Source: Mycolicibacterium vulneris (GTDB lineage: Bacteria; Actinomycetota; Actinomycetes; Mycobacteriales; Mycobacteriaceae). From it: a stretch of DNA of 64,000 nucleotides. The notes beneath the pieces were generated by a model. It worked only from the letters and a program-made list of their open reading frames with translations, was not told where the DNA came from and ran no database searches. Where the stretch lies: positions 62,001 through 126,000 of the forward strand of contig NZ_NCXM01000019.1 in NCBI RefSeq assembly GCF_002104765.1, in the 5' to 3' direction. Of this stretch, positions 7,664 to 15,198 are shown piece after piece. Positions within the stretch are counted from its first letter, which is position 1. Every line of letters starts with the position of its first letter. The position numbers were made by a program, and so were the translations under genes.

Positions 7664-9769
7664 TTACTGGCCCGTCGCCTTCGCGATGATCTCCTTTGAC
7701 ACGTTCGCCGGTACTTCGGCGTACGAGTCGAACACCATGGAGTAATTCGCCCGGCCTTGGGTCTTGGACCTCAGGTCGCCGACGTAGCCGAACATCTCCG
7801 ACAGCGGCACGTGCGCCTTGACAACGCGTGCACCGCTCCGCTCCTCCATAGCCTGGATCTGGCCACGGCGGGAGTTCAGGTCGCCGATCACATCGCCCAT
7901 GTAGTCCTCGGGCGTGGTGACCTCGACGGCCATGATCGGTTCCAGGATGACCGGCTGCGCTTGCTGCGCAGCCTTTTTCAGCACCTGCGAACCGGCGATC
8001 TTGAAGGCCATCTCCGACGAGTCGACCTCGTGGAAGGCCCCGTCGAGGAGGGTGACCTTCAGGTTCACCAGCGGGTAGCCGGCCAGCACACCGTACTGCA
8101 TGGCGTCCTGGGCTCCGGCGTCCACCGAAGGGATATACTCACGCGGGATCCGGCCACCGGTGACCTTGTTCTCGAATTCGTAGGTCGCACCGTCTTCGCC
8201 GTGGAACGGCTCGAGGCTGATCAGCACCTTGGCGAACTGGCCGGAACCGCCGGTCTGCTTCTTGTGGGTGAACTCGACCTTTTCCACCGTCCGCTTGATG
8301 GTCTCCTTGTAGGCCACCTGCGGCTTACCGACGTTCGCCTCGACCTTGAATTCGCGGCGCATCCGGTCCACCAGGATGTCCAGGTGCAACTCGCCCATAC
8401 CGCCGATCACGGTCTGGCCGGTCTCGTTGTCCTGGTGCACCTTGAAGGTGGGGTCCTCTTCGGCCAGCTTCTGGATCGAGAGGCTCAGCTTCTCCTGGTC
8501 GCTCTTGGTCTTCGGCTCGATGGCCACCTCGATGACCGGATCGGGGAAAGTCATCGACTCCAGCACGATCTGGTTGTTCGGGTCGCTCAAGGTGTCGCCG
8601 GTGGTGGTGTCCTTCAGTCCGATCACCGCGTAGATGTGGCCCGCCGAGGCGGTCTCCACCGGGTTCTCCTTGTTGGCGTGCATTTGGAACAGCTTGCCCA
8701 GCCGCTCCTTCTTGCCTTTGGTGGAGTTGATCACCTGCGAGCCGGAATCGACCTTGCCCGAGTACACCCGGACGTAGGTCAGCTTGCCGAAGAACGGGTG
8801 GGTCGCGACCTTGAACGCCAGCGCGGAGAACGGCTCGTCGGTCGACGGCTTGCGCGTGATCAACTCGTCTTCCTTGCCGGGCACGTGGCCTTCGGCGGGC
8901 GGCACGTCCAGCGGCGACGGCAGGTAGTCGATAACGGCGTCCAGCATGGGCTGCACGCCCTTGTTCTTGAATGCGCTGCCGCATAGCACCAGATACGCGG
9001 AGGAGCTGATGGTGAGTTTGCGCAGCGCACCCTTGATCTCGTCAACCGAGAGTTCCTCGCCGCCGAAATACTTCTCCAGCAGGGTCTCGTCGGTCTCCGC
9101 GACGGCCTCGAGCAGCTTGGTGCGGTACTCGTCGGCCTTCTCCTGCAGTTCGGCCGGGATGTCGATGGTCTCGTAGGTCTCGCCGAGCTTCGTCTCGCCG
9201 CGCCATACCTTGGCGTTCATCTCGACCAGGTCCACGACGCCCTCGAAGTCACCCTCGGAGCCAACGGGCAGCTGGATCGGGATGACGTTCGCGCCGAGGC
9301 GCTCCTCCATGGTGCGCACCGAGAAGTAGAAGTCGGCGCCGACCTTGTCCATCTTGTTGACGAAGCAGATCCGCGGGACGTCGTACTTGTCGGCCTGCCG
9401 CCAGACCTGCTCGGACTGCGGCTCGACACCTTCCTTGCCGTCGAAGACGGCAACGGCACCGTCGAGCACGCGCAGGCTGCGCTCCACCTCGACGGTGAAG
9501 TCGACGTGGCCGGGGGTGTCGATGATGTTGATCTGGTTGCCGTTCCAGAAGCAGGTGGTCGCCGCGGAGGTGATGGTGATCCCGCGCTCCTGCTCCTGTT
9601 CCATCCAGTCCATGGTGGCGGCGCCGTCGTGCACCTCACCGATCTTGTAGCTGATACCGGTGTAGTAGAGGATGCGCTCGGTCGTCGTCGTCTTGCCGGC
9701 GTCGATGTGCGCCATGATGCCGATGTTGCGGACCTTGGTGAGGTCGGTCAGCACGTCCTTCTGTGCCAC
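7664..9769 (-). CDS. fusA: Elongation factor G
   Basis: The 701-residue translocase GTPase has the G1 motif AHIDAGKT at about 20-27, then DTPGHVDF and NKMDK. The domain III-V region includes SGSGQFAK-like GGSGQFAKV, and the protein ends with YAEVPANVSKEIIAKATGQ. Length equals M. tuberculosis FusA1. Start is GTG at 9769 with GGGAAGA upstream. It follows rpsG by 83 bases and precedes tuf, the standard str-operon order. Residues targeted in fusidic-acid resistance were not assessed. Confidence 0.98.
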   Translation of the reverse strand: MAQKDVLTDLTKVRNIGIMAHIDAGKTTTTERILYYTGISYKIGEVHDGAATMDWMEQEQERGITITSAATTCFWNGNQINIIDTPGHVDFTVEVERSLRVLDGAVAVFDGKEGVEPQSEQVWRQADKYDVPRICFVNKMDKVGADFYFSVRTMEERLGANVIPIQLPVGSEGDFEGVVDLVEMNAKVWRGETKLGETYETIDIPAELQEKADEYRTKLLEAVAETDETLLEKYFGGEELSVDEIKGALRKLTISSSAYLVLCGSAFKNKGVQPMLDAVIDYLPSPLDVPPAEGHVPGKEDELITRKPSTDEPFSALAFKVATHPFFGKLTYVRVYSGKVDSGSQVINSTKGKKERLGKLFQMHANKENPVETASAGHIYAVIGLKDTTTGDTLSDPNNQIVLESMTFPDPVIEVAIEPKTKSDQEKLSLSIQKLAEEDPTFKVHQDNETGQTVIGGMGELHLDILVDRMRREFKVEANVGKPQVAYKETIKRTVEKVEFTHKKQTGGSGQFAKVLISLEPFHGEDGATYEFENKVTGGRIPREYIPSVDAGAQDAMQYGVLAGYPLVNLKVTLLDGAFHEVDSSEMAFKIAGSQVLKKAAQQAQPVILEPIMAVEVTTPEDYMGDVIGDLNSRRGQIQAMEERSGARVVKAHVPLSEMFGYVGDLRSKTQGRANYSMVFDSYAEVPANVSKEIIAKATGQ

Positions 9770-9852
9770 AGAAGTCTTCCCACTCTTTCGATTGCTTGGT
9801 TATTCGCTGTCGCTTTGCGCCCGGCCACCCTGCCTTGACGCGGTTGGAGCCC

Positions 9853-10323
9853 CTACCAGCGATAGTGCGCGAAGGCGCGGTTGGCCTCGGCCATCTTGTG
9901 GGTGTCCTCGCGCCGCTTGACGGCGGCACCGAGGCCATTGCTGGCATCCAGGATCTCGTTGGCCAGCCGCTCGACCATGGTCTTCTCGCGGCGTTGCTTG
10001 GAGAAGCTGACCAACCAACGCAGTGCCAGCGTCACGGAGCGATCCGGACGCACCTCGACGGGGACCTGGTACGTAGCGCCACCGACGCGGCGGCTGCGCA
10101 CCTCGAGGGAGGGCTTGACGTTGTCCATTGCGCGCTTGAGCGTGATCACCGGGTCGGTACCTGTCTTTTCCCGGGCGTTCTCGAGCGCTCCATAAACAAT
10201 GCGTTCGGCCAGCGATTTCTTCCCGTCCAGCAGAACTTTGTTCACCAGCTGCGTCACCAGCTGCGAGCCGTAGACCGGGTCATTGACCAACGGACGCTTC
10301 GGCGCGGGCCCCTTGCGCGGCAT
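9853..10323 (-). CDS. rpsG: 30S ribosomal protein S7
   Basis: The 156-residue primary 16S rRNA-binding protein of the small-subunit head has the typical start [12 protein letters not shown] and end ANRAFAHYRW. Its ATG overlaps the rpsL stop as TGATG (1-base overlap), so translation is probably coupled to S12. In other bacteria S7 represses the str operon post-transcriptionally; that has not been read here from sequence. Confidence 0.98.
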   Translation of the reverse strand: MPRKGPAPKRPLVNDPVYGSQLVTQLVNKVLLDGKKSLAERIVYGALENAREKTGTDPVITLKRAMDNVKPSLEVRSRRVGGATYQVPVEVRPDRSVTLALRWLVSFSKQRREKTMVERLANEILDASNGLGAAVKRREDTHKMAEANRAFAHYRW

Positions 10324-10697
10324 CAGCTCTTCTCCTTCTTGGCGCCGTAACGGCTGCGAGCCTGCTTGCGGTTCTTGACACCCTGGGTGTCGAGCGAACC
10401 GCGGATGATCTTGTACCGGACACCGGGCAGGTCCTTCACACGACCACCGCGCACCAGCACCATCGAGTGCTCCTGGAGGTTGTGGCCCTCGCCGGGGATG
10501 TACGCGGTGACCTCAACCTGGCTGGTCAGCTTCACGCGGGCGACCTTCCGAAGCGCCGAGTTCGGCTTCTTCGGGGTGGTGGTGTACACGCGGGTGCATA
10601 CGCCACGGCGCTGCGGGCTGCCCTTCAGGGCCGCGGTCTTGACCTTGGCGACCTTGTCGCGGCGACCCTTGCGGACCAGCTGCTGAATGGTTGGCAT
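10323..10697 (-). CDS. rpsL: 30S ribosomal protein S12
   Basis: A 124-residue decoding-centre protein, full length. The two main streptomycin-resistance positions are wild type: Lys43 (in TTPKKPNS) and Lys88 (in GGRVKDLPG), so this copy predicts no rpsL-mediated streptomycin resistance. It is the first gene of rpsL-rpsG-fusA-tuf, with a recognisable promoter at 10904-10933 and a leader of about 200 bases. Confidence 0.98.
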
Positions 10698-10903
10698 CTA
10701 CCGGCTTTCTGTGTTCGTGTTCGGCATACTTCTAGCGTCTTCAAGTCTGTGTACTGCAGTTATGTCCGGGCGCATCACCCCGCGTCCGGGTGTGTCGCAT
10801 GCGCTGCGCACCGGACGTGGTCCGATGCTCCGTGGACACGCGAATTCGCCCGGCATCCACTCCCTTACGGTTAGGCGCCGTAAGCCGCCAGGCACGAGGA
10901 ACC
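10698..10903 (-). other. 5' leader of the rpsL operon with dyads
   Basis: The untranslated stretch between the promoter and rpsL contains two perfect dyads. One is CTTACGG/CCGTAAG with a 7-base loop (10864-10884), close to the expected transcription start. The other is CGTCCGG/CCGGACG (arms 10783-10789 and 10811-10817) in the middle of the leader. They may fold in RNA or bind a regulator. No leader peptide is convincing. Nothing else was recognised up to the TetR gene at 11010. Confidence 0.5.
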
Positions 10904-10933
10904 ACAATACCCGCCGCCGGTCTCGCAGGTCAA
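10904..10933 (-). promoter_or_regulatory. Promoter of the rpsL operon
   Basis: On the minus strand, TTGACC (10933-10928) is followed after 18 bases by TATTGT (10909-10904), a near-consensus housekeeping (SigA) promoter. It points toward rpsL, about 205 bases upstream of its ATG. Its position and quality fit the high expression expected for the str operon. Confidence 0.8.
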
Positions 10934-11009
10934 AGCGACGGCGGTGCCATCCGCTCTAGTGGCGATCGCAAGCGCGGCGGAACCGGGCGCAGCGGGTCGC
11001 CACCATCGA

Positions 11010-11654
11010 CTAGTAGCGGGCGCCATTGGCGGCGGTGCGCCTTTCCAGGCCGGCCGCCAGCCGCAGCACCATGTCGGAGAACAGGGCGTCGGTGTCGATC
11101 TCGTCCATCACACCCGTCATCTCCAGCAAAACAAAGCCGTGCAGCGCGGACCAGAACTCCAGCGACGCGTGGAAGGCCTCCTCGCCGTCCAGACCGTAGG
11201 AGGACAGCACGGCGATCACCGGCGCGGCCGCGCCGCGGGTCGCGGCGGTGTACTCGGGATCGTCACCGCCGAACGGCATCCGGGTGAAGGCCGAGTAGCG
11301 GCCCGGGTGGTGGTGGGCGTAGCTGCGGTAGGCCCCGGCCATCACCAGCACCGCGTCGTCGCGGGCGCGGCCCTCGCCGACCCGGTTGAGCATCGTGATG
11401 ATGTCGTCGATGACGCGGATGCGCACCGCGCGCCGCAGGTCTTCCAGGCTGTCGACGTGGTTGTACAGCGACGGCCCCTTGGTGCCCAACTGCATCGCCA
11501 GCGCGTTGATGGTCAGGGCGTCCCAGCCCTCGCGGTCCAGGAACGTCAGGGCGCCGTCGATGATCCCGTCCCGGCTGAGCTTGGCCGGACGGGAGGCGGG
11601 CCGCCCCGCGCGCTGGCGGCCGGCCGCCGGCGGCGGATCCGGTGGAGCTGCCAT
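11010..11654 (-). CDS. TetR family transcriptional regulator (Rv0681-like)
   Basis: The 214-residue repressor-type protein has an N-terminal helix-turn-helix (about 27-72, including TINALAMQLGTKGPSLYNHV) and a C-terminal ligand domain of the TetR_C_33 kind (EFWSALHGFVLLEMTG). A Pro/Arg-rich N-terminal extension of about 25 residues precedes the DNA-binding domain. Its place next to the str operon and divergent from the DUF3060 genes matches M. tuberculosis Rv0681. A 23-bp dyad at 11689-11711, 35 bases upstream of its start, is the probable operator for autoregulation and possibly for the divergent pair. Confidence 0.88.
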   Translation of the reverse strand: MAAPPDPPPAAGRQRAGRPASRPAKLSRDGIIDGALTFLDREGWDALTINALAMQLGTKGPSLYNHVDSLEDLRRAVRIRVIDDIITMLNRVGEGRARDDAVLVMAGAYRSYAHHHPGRYSAFTRMPFGGDDPEYTAATRGAAAPVIAVLSSYGLDGEEAFHASLEFWSALHGFVLLEMTGVMDEIDTDALFSDMVLRLAAGLERRTAANGARY

Positions 11655-11688
11655 GGCGGTCGCCCTTCGATTGCGTGAACGGGTTGCG

Positions 11689-11711
11689 GTTAACTAATGA
11701 CTCTAGTTGAC
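11689..11711. promoter_or_regulatory. Probable TetR operator
   Basis: GTTAACTA-(7)-TAGTTGAC, an imperfect palindrome with one mismatch in 8-bp arms, lies between the divergent TetR gene and the DUF3060 genes. Size and symmetry are those of TetR-family operators. The link to the adjacent regulator is inference. Confidence 0.6.
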
Positions 11712-11851
11712 GCCGTGCAGAGATTGATCTCCCCGGAGTGGATACGAGCGCCCGGCGAAGGAAACTAAAGTCTGCCACCGGGCAGGCAAATGCACGTAAT
11801 GTCATGCTTGCCTCGTTTCGAGCAGCCGACCCGTCCAAAAGGGGGCCCGCA

Positions 11852-12217
11852 GTGAAGTGGACGACTGTCGCCGGCTCGGTGGCCGCCTGTGTCATCGCCG
11901 CCGTCGCCCTGCCGGGGGTCGCGCAGGCCAAGAACGGTGACACCCACATCACCGGGCAGGACATCGAGCAGACGATCGACTGCAACGACGCCACGCTCAT
12001 GGTCAACGGCACCGGTATCAACGTCACCGCGCTGGGCAACTGCTACGCCGTGACGGTGATGGGCTCGTCGAACACCGTCATCGCCGACTCGGTGTCACAC
12101 GACATCACTGTGTACGGCTACAACCAGACGGTGTTCTACAAGAACGGTCAGCCCGCCGTGTGGGACCGCGGCCGCGAACTCGGCATGACGAACCGGCTCC
12201 AGCAGGTGCCGGGCTAA
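11852..12217 (+). CDS. Secreted DUF3060 protein (Rv0680c-like)
   Basis: A 121-residue protein starting VKWTTVAGSVAACVIAAVALPGVAQA, a Sec signal peptide with probable cleavage after AQA near residue 26. The mature part carries DUF3060-type short repeats rich in Asn, Thr and Val (MVNGTGINVTALG, VTVMGSSNTVIAD, ITVYGYNQTV) that suggest a small beta-solenoid. GTG at 11852 is chosen because it opens the signal peptide; the frame extends 38 codons upstream with no signal-like content. The next gene begins 42 bases downstream and encodes a relative, so they are probably one transcription unit. No enzymatic residues are recognised. The matching M. tuberculosis gene is Rv0680c. Confidence 0.8.
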   Translation: MKWTTVAGSVAACVIAAVALPGVAQAKNGDTHITGQDIEQTIDCNDATLMVNGTGINVTALGNCYAVTVMGSSNTVIADSVSHDITVYGYNQTVFYKNGQPAVWDRGRELGMTNRLQQVPG

Positions 12218-12259
12218 ACCGCGGCACCACAACAACATCCGATCAAGAATCGAGGAACC

Positions 12260-12745
12260 ATGTCCGCCTACATCCGTGACCGCTCGCTGCGCCTGGCCGT
12301 GCTCGCCATGACACCGGCCGCGGCGGCCCTGGTGCTGGCCGGCTGCAGTTCGACGGCCAACCCGCCGGCGGGGTCCTCGACGACCACCACGAAGAGCAGC
12401 GCGACGACCAGCGCGGGCGCCGCGCCGACGACGGGTTCGGGGGGGGCGAGCACCACCGCGTCCATCGAGATCGGCAACACGATCAACTACGGATCGATGG
12501 GCACCACCACCACCCTGGACTGCGCCAGCGGCAAGTCGCTGAACGTCGGCGGCTCGGACAACAACCTGACCATCACCGGCACCTGCGAGACGGCCACCGT
12601 CAGCGGCACCAACAACAAGATCACCTTCGACAAGGTGAACACCCGCATCACCGTGCTGGGGATGAACAACACCATCACCTACAAGGACGGTGACCCCAAG
12701 GTCGACAAGATCGGCCAGAGCAACACGATCAACAAGGGCAGCTGA
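12260..12745 (+). CDS. DUF3060 lipoprotein (Rv0679c-like)
   Basis: A 161-residue lipoprotein. The signal peptide ends in the lipobox VLAGC with the acylated cysteine at residue 29. A Ser/Thr-rich linker (about 30-72, TTTTKSSATTSAG) follows, then a DUF3060 domain of repeating beta-strand turns (NNLTITGTC, NNKITFDKV, NNTITYKDG). Rv0679c in M. tuberculosis is described as a cell-envelope threonine-rich lipoprotein, which fits. A GAGG sequence precedes the ATG. Only 20 bases separate its stop from convergent echA5; in M. tuberculosis the Rv0678, mmpS5 and mmpL5 genes intervene here. Confidence 0.88.
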   Translation: MSAYIRDRSLRLAVLAMTPAAAALVLAGCSSTANPPAGSSTTTTKSSATTSAGAAPTTGSGGASTTASIEIGNTINYGSMGTTTTLDCASGKSLNVGGSDNNLTITGTCETATVSGTNNKITFDKVNTRITVLGMNNTITYKDGDPKVDKIGQSNTINKGS

Positions 12746-12765
12746 CCGCCCGCGCCTACCAGGTG

Positions 12766-13533
12766 CTAGCCGGCCGGCGCCCCGTGCCGTCCCGCGCCCG
12801 CCGCGAAGCGCCCCGCCCCTTCGTTCGCCTCCGCGGCCACCCGCGAAATGCTGGCGAATTCGAAGTCGATCGCGTCGGATTCGGTTGCCCCCCATTGGTG
12901 TAGCGCCGAGAGCCGGTCCGAGCGCAGGCACTGCTGCGGCAGCGCCGCCAGCTGCGCCGCCAATTCCTCGGCGGCCTGGCGCGACTGGCCCTTGGGCACG
13001 ACCCGGTTCACCAATCCGATGGCCAGGGCTTCCTCGGCGGCCACCGCGCGGCCGGTGAGGATCATGTCCATCGCGCGGCTGTGCCCGATCAGCCGCGGCA
13101 GCCGCACCGTGCCGCCGTCGATCAGGGGGACGCCCCAGCGCCGGCAGAACACGCCGAACACCGCGTCCTCCTCGGCCACCCGCAGATCACACCAGATGGC
13201 CAGTTCCAGGCCGCCGGCGACGGCGTAGCCGCTGACCGCGGCGATAACGGGTTTGGACAGCACCATCCGCGTCGGGCCCATCGGGCCCGGGCCGGTGCGG
13301 TGCACGGCATTGGCGTCGGGTGTGCCGAAGGCCTTCAAATCGGCTCCGGCGCAAAAGGTTCCGTTGTCGCCCCACAGCACGGCCACCGACGCGGTGTCGT
13401 CGCGGTCGAATTCCTCGAATGCCGAATACAGCGCGGCGGCCGTCGGGCCGTTGACCGCGTTGCGGGCCGCCGGCCGGTCGATGATCACCGTGGTCACCGC
13501 GCCGTTGCGCTCGATTCGCACCGGTTCACTCAT
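12766..13533 (-). CDS. echA5: Crotonase/enoyl-CoA hydratase family protein EchA5
   Basis: A 255-residue crotonase-fold enzyme acting on acyl-CoA thioesters. The oxyanion-hole region GTFCAGADLKAFG and the GVPLIDGGTVRLPRLIG helix are visible. The first catalytic Glu of hydratases, usually in a PE pair about ten residues before the GG, is replaced here (FGVFCRRWG), so simple hydratase activity is doubtful and isomerase or other crotonase chemistry is possible. The start overlaps the stop of the PaaX-like regulator as ATGA. It is the last gene of the fadE8-echA4-regulator-echA5 operon. Confidence 0.88.
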   Translation of the reverse strand: MSEPVRIERNGAVTTVIIDRPAARNAVNGPTAAALYSAFEEFDRDDTASVAVLWGDNGTFCAGADLKAFGTPDANAVHRTGPGPMGPTRMVLSKPVIAAVSGYAVAGGLELAIWCDLRVAEEDAVFGVFCRRWGVPLIDGGTVRLPRLIGHSRAMDMILTGRAVAAEEALAIGLVNRVVPKGQSRQAAEELAAQLAALPQQCLRSDRLSALHQWGATESDAIDFEFASISRVAAEANEGAGRFAAGAGRHGAPAG

Positions 13534-14249
13534 GTCGCCTCCGCAAATAGTGGTTCGCGCCGCCGCAGCAGCTCAGCGGCAAAGTCGTGGTAGGCCGCCC
13601 GCAACCGGGCGCCGGGCCAGTCGGCCGGCAGCAGCTCGTCGGGCAGCACGGGGTCGGTGAGCAGGTGGCGCACCGTCGCCGCGGCCACCAGAAAACGGGC
13701 GGGAATGTCCGGCGCGGCGGCCATCTCGTCGAGCAGCCGATGGCCGGTCTGGGCCCAGGCGGGCAGGTCCCACAGCTGCGCGGCCAGCTCGGCGGGGTCG
13801 TCATCGCGCGCCCGCAGCACCCTCGCCTGGGCGGTGATCTCGGGGCCGGGCTTAGCCTCGATGTTGTCGGGCCGCATCCAAACCCCTTCGCGGAGCTCGC
13901 CGAAGCGCTTGTCGTGCAAGGTGGTTCGCAGTGCCGCCCGGGTGCGCGCGTCGTTTCCGACGCTGGTCACGATCAGCGTCACCCACTCGCCGCTCCAGGG
14001 GTGCACCCGCGGGTCGATGGCGTCGTCCTGGCGCTTCTGACGGGCCAGCAGGCGATCGGAGAGCCGATAGCCGTCGGCCGAGCGAATCAGGTCGCCGGCA
14101 CCGACCATGCGGGTCAGCGCCACCCGCAGCGTCGACTCCTTGATACCGAAATCCGAAGTGAGTCTTACTAATTCGCTGGCCCGAGCGTGTGCGGGGTGAG
14201 CGCCGAGCAGCACGCTGAGCACCACCGACCGCGCCGTCATGTCCGGCAT
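13530..14249 (-). CDS. PaaX family transcriptional regulator (Rv0674-like)
   Basis: A 239-residue protein with an N-terminal winged-helix domain (TARSVVLSVLLGAHPAHARA... KESTLRVALTRMVGAGDL) and the PaaX central and C-terminal domains (WRGEWVTL-like HPWSGEWVTLIVT; DLPAWAQTGHRLLDEM). PaaX repressors sense phenylacetyl-CoA or other acyl-CoAs and control degradation operons. It lies inside the operon it probably regulates: 2 bases after echA4 and overlapping echA5 by 4 bases. It matches M. tuberculosis Rv0674 in place and length. The effector is not known from sequence. Confidence 0.85.
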   Translation of the reverse strand: MPDMTARSVVLSVLLGAHPAHARASELVRLTSDFGIKESTLRVALTRMVGAGDLIRSADGYRLSDRLLARQKRQDDAIDPRVHPWSGEWVTLIVTSVGNDARTRAALRTTLHDKRFGELREGVWMRPDNIEAKPGPEITAQARVLRARDDDPAELAAQLWDLPAWAQTGHRLLDEMAAAPDIPARFLVAAATVRHLLTDPVLPDELLPADWPGARLRAAYHDFAAELLRRREPLFAEAT

Positions 14250-14251
14250 GG

Positions 14252-15190
14252 CTACACTCCGGACGCGCGGCGGCCGTGGTCGCCGAACGGCTCATCGCGG
14301 TGCCGCACCGCCTCACGGAATCCGTGCTCGACGGCGTCCGCGACGAAGGCGTGCCCCTCGGGCGTGTGCCGGGCGACACCGTCGAACACCGTGCTGACCA
14401 TCCGGCTGGTCGCCACGCCCTGTTGCAGCAGAGCGGAATTCAGCGCGAGCTTGACCATGATCAGCTGGTTGACCGGCACCGCGGCGATCCGCTCGACCAG
14501 CCGCTCGGTGCGCGCGTCGAGGTCCGCCGGGTCCGGCGCCTCGACCGCCCATCCCCACTCGGCGGCCTGCGCGCCGGTGATGCAATCACCGGTGAACAAC
14601 AGCCTTTTCGCGCGCTGATCACCCAGGCGGTGCGCCCACAGGCCGGCCGCCGGGACGCCCCACACCCGGGTAGGCGGGTAGCCGATCTTGGCGTCGGCGG
14701 CGGCGATCACCTGGTCGGCGTGCAGCGCGATGTCGGTGCCGCCGGCCACGCAATAGCCGTGGATCTTGACCACCGTCGGCTTGTCGGCGTGCATGAGGCT
14801 GGAGAAGCCCCGCACGAAGCGACTCATCATCTGATAGTCGATCATCGGATCCCAGGGCTGATCGGCCAAATGGTTGACCGCCTGGGTCTTTCCGTCCAGC
14901 ACGGTGCCCTGGTACGCGCCGGTGCCGCCGGCCGAGCCGGTGCGGTCGGCGTAGGCACTCAGGTCGAAACCCGCGCAGAAGCCCTCGCCGCGACCGGACA
15001 CCAGGATGACGTGCACGTTCGGGTCGAGGTCGGCGCGCTCCACCAACGCCGAGAGTTCCAGCGGGGTGTCCGCGACGATCGCATTGCCCTTGTCCGGCCG
15101 GTTGAACGTGATGCGCGCAACCCGATCGGTGACCTCGTAGGTCATCGTTTTGAGGTTGTCGAAGTCGACCGGCCTGATCGCGTGAGTCAT
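14252..15190 (-). CDS. echA4: Enoyl-CoA hydratase/isomerase family protein EchA4
   Basis: A 312-residue crotonase-like protein. The start MTHAIRPVDF at 15190 is 8 bases after fadE8. The oxyanion-hole segment GEGFCAGFDLSAY is intact. Where hydratases have PE, this protein has IGYPPTRVWGVP, so the usual first Glu is missing, as in EchA5. An insert (about residues 75-105) lengthens it compared with canonical 260-residue hydratases. Likely role: fatty or branched acyl-CoA metabolism with FadE8. The frame runs open upstream into fadE8 in another reading frame; that part is not coding. Confidence 0.88.
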   Translation of the reverse strand: MTHAIRPVDFDNLKTMTYEVTDRVARITFNRPDKGNAIVADTPLELSALVERADLDPNVHVILVSGRGEGFCAGFDLSAYADRTGSAGGTGAYQGTVLDGKTQAVNHLADQPWDPMIDYQMMSRFVRGFSSLMHADKPTVVKIHGYCVAGGTDIALHADQVIAAADAKIGYPPTRVWGVPAAGLWAHRLGDQRAKRLLFTGDCITGAQAAEWGWAVEAPDPADLDARTERLVERIAAVPVNQLIMVKLALNSALLQQGVATSRMVSTVFDGVARHTPEGHAFVADAVEHGFREAVRHRDEPFGDHGRRASGV

Positions 15191-15198
15191 GTTGTGGC

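Noticed and set aside
12766..13533. EchA5 as a pseudogene because of the missing Glu
   Set aside because: The frame is full length and the oxyanion-hole region is intact, so altered chemistry is more likely than decay.
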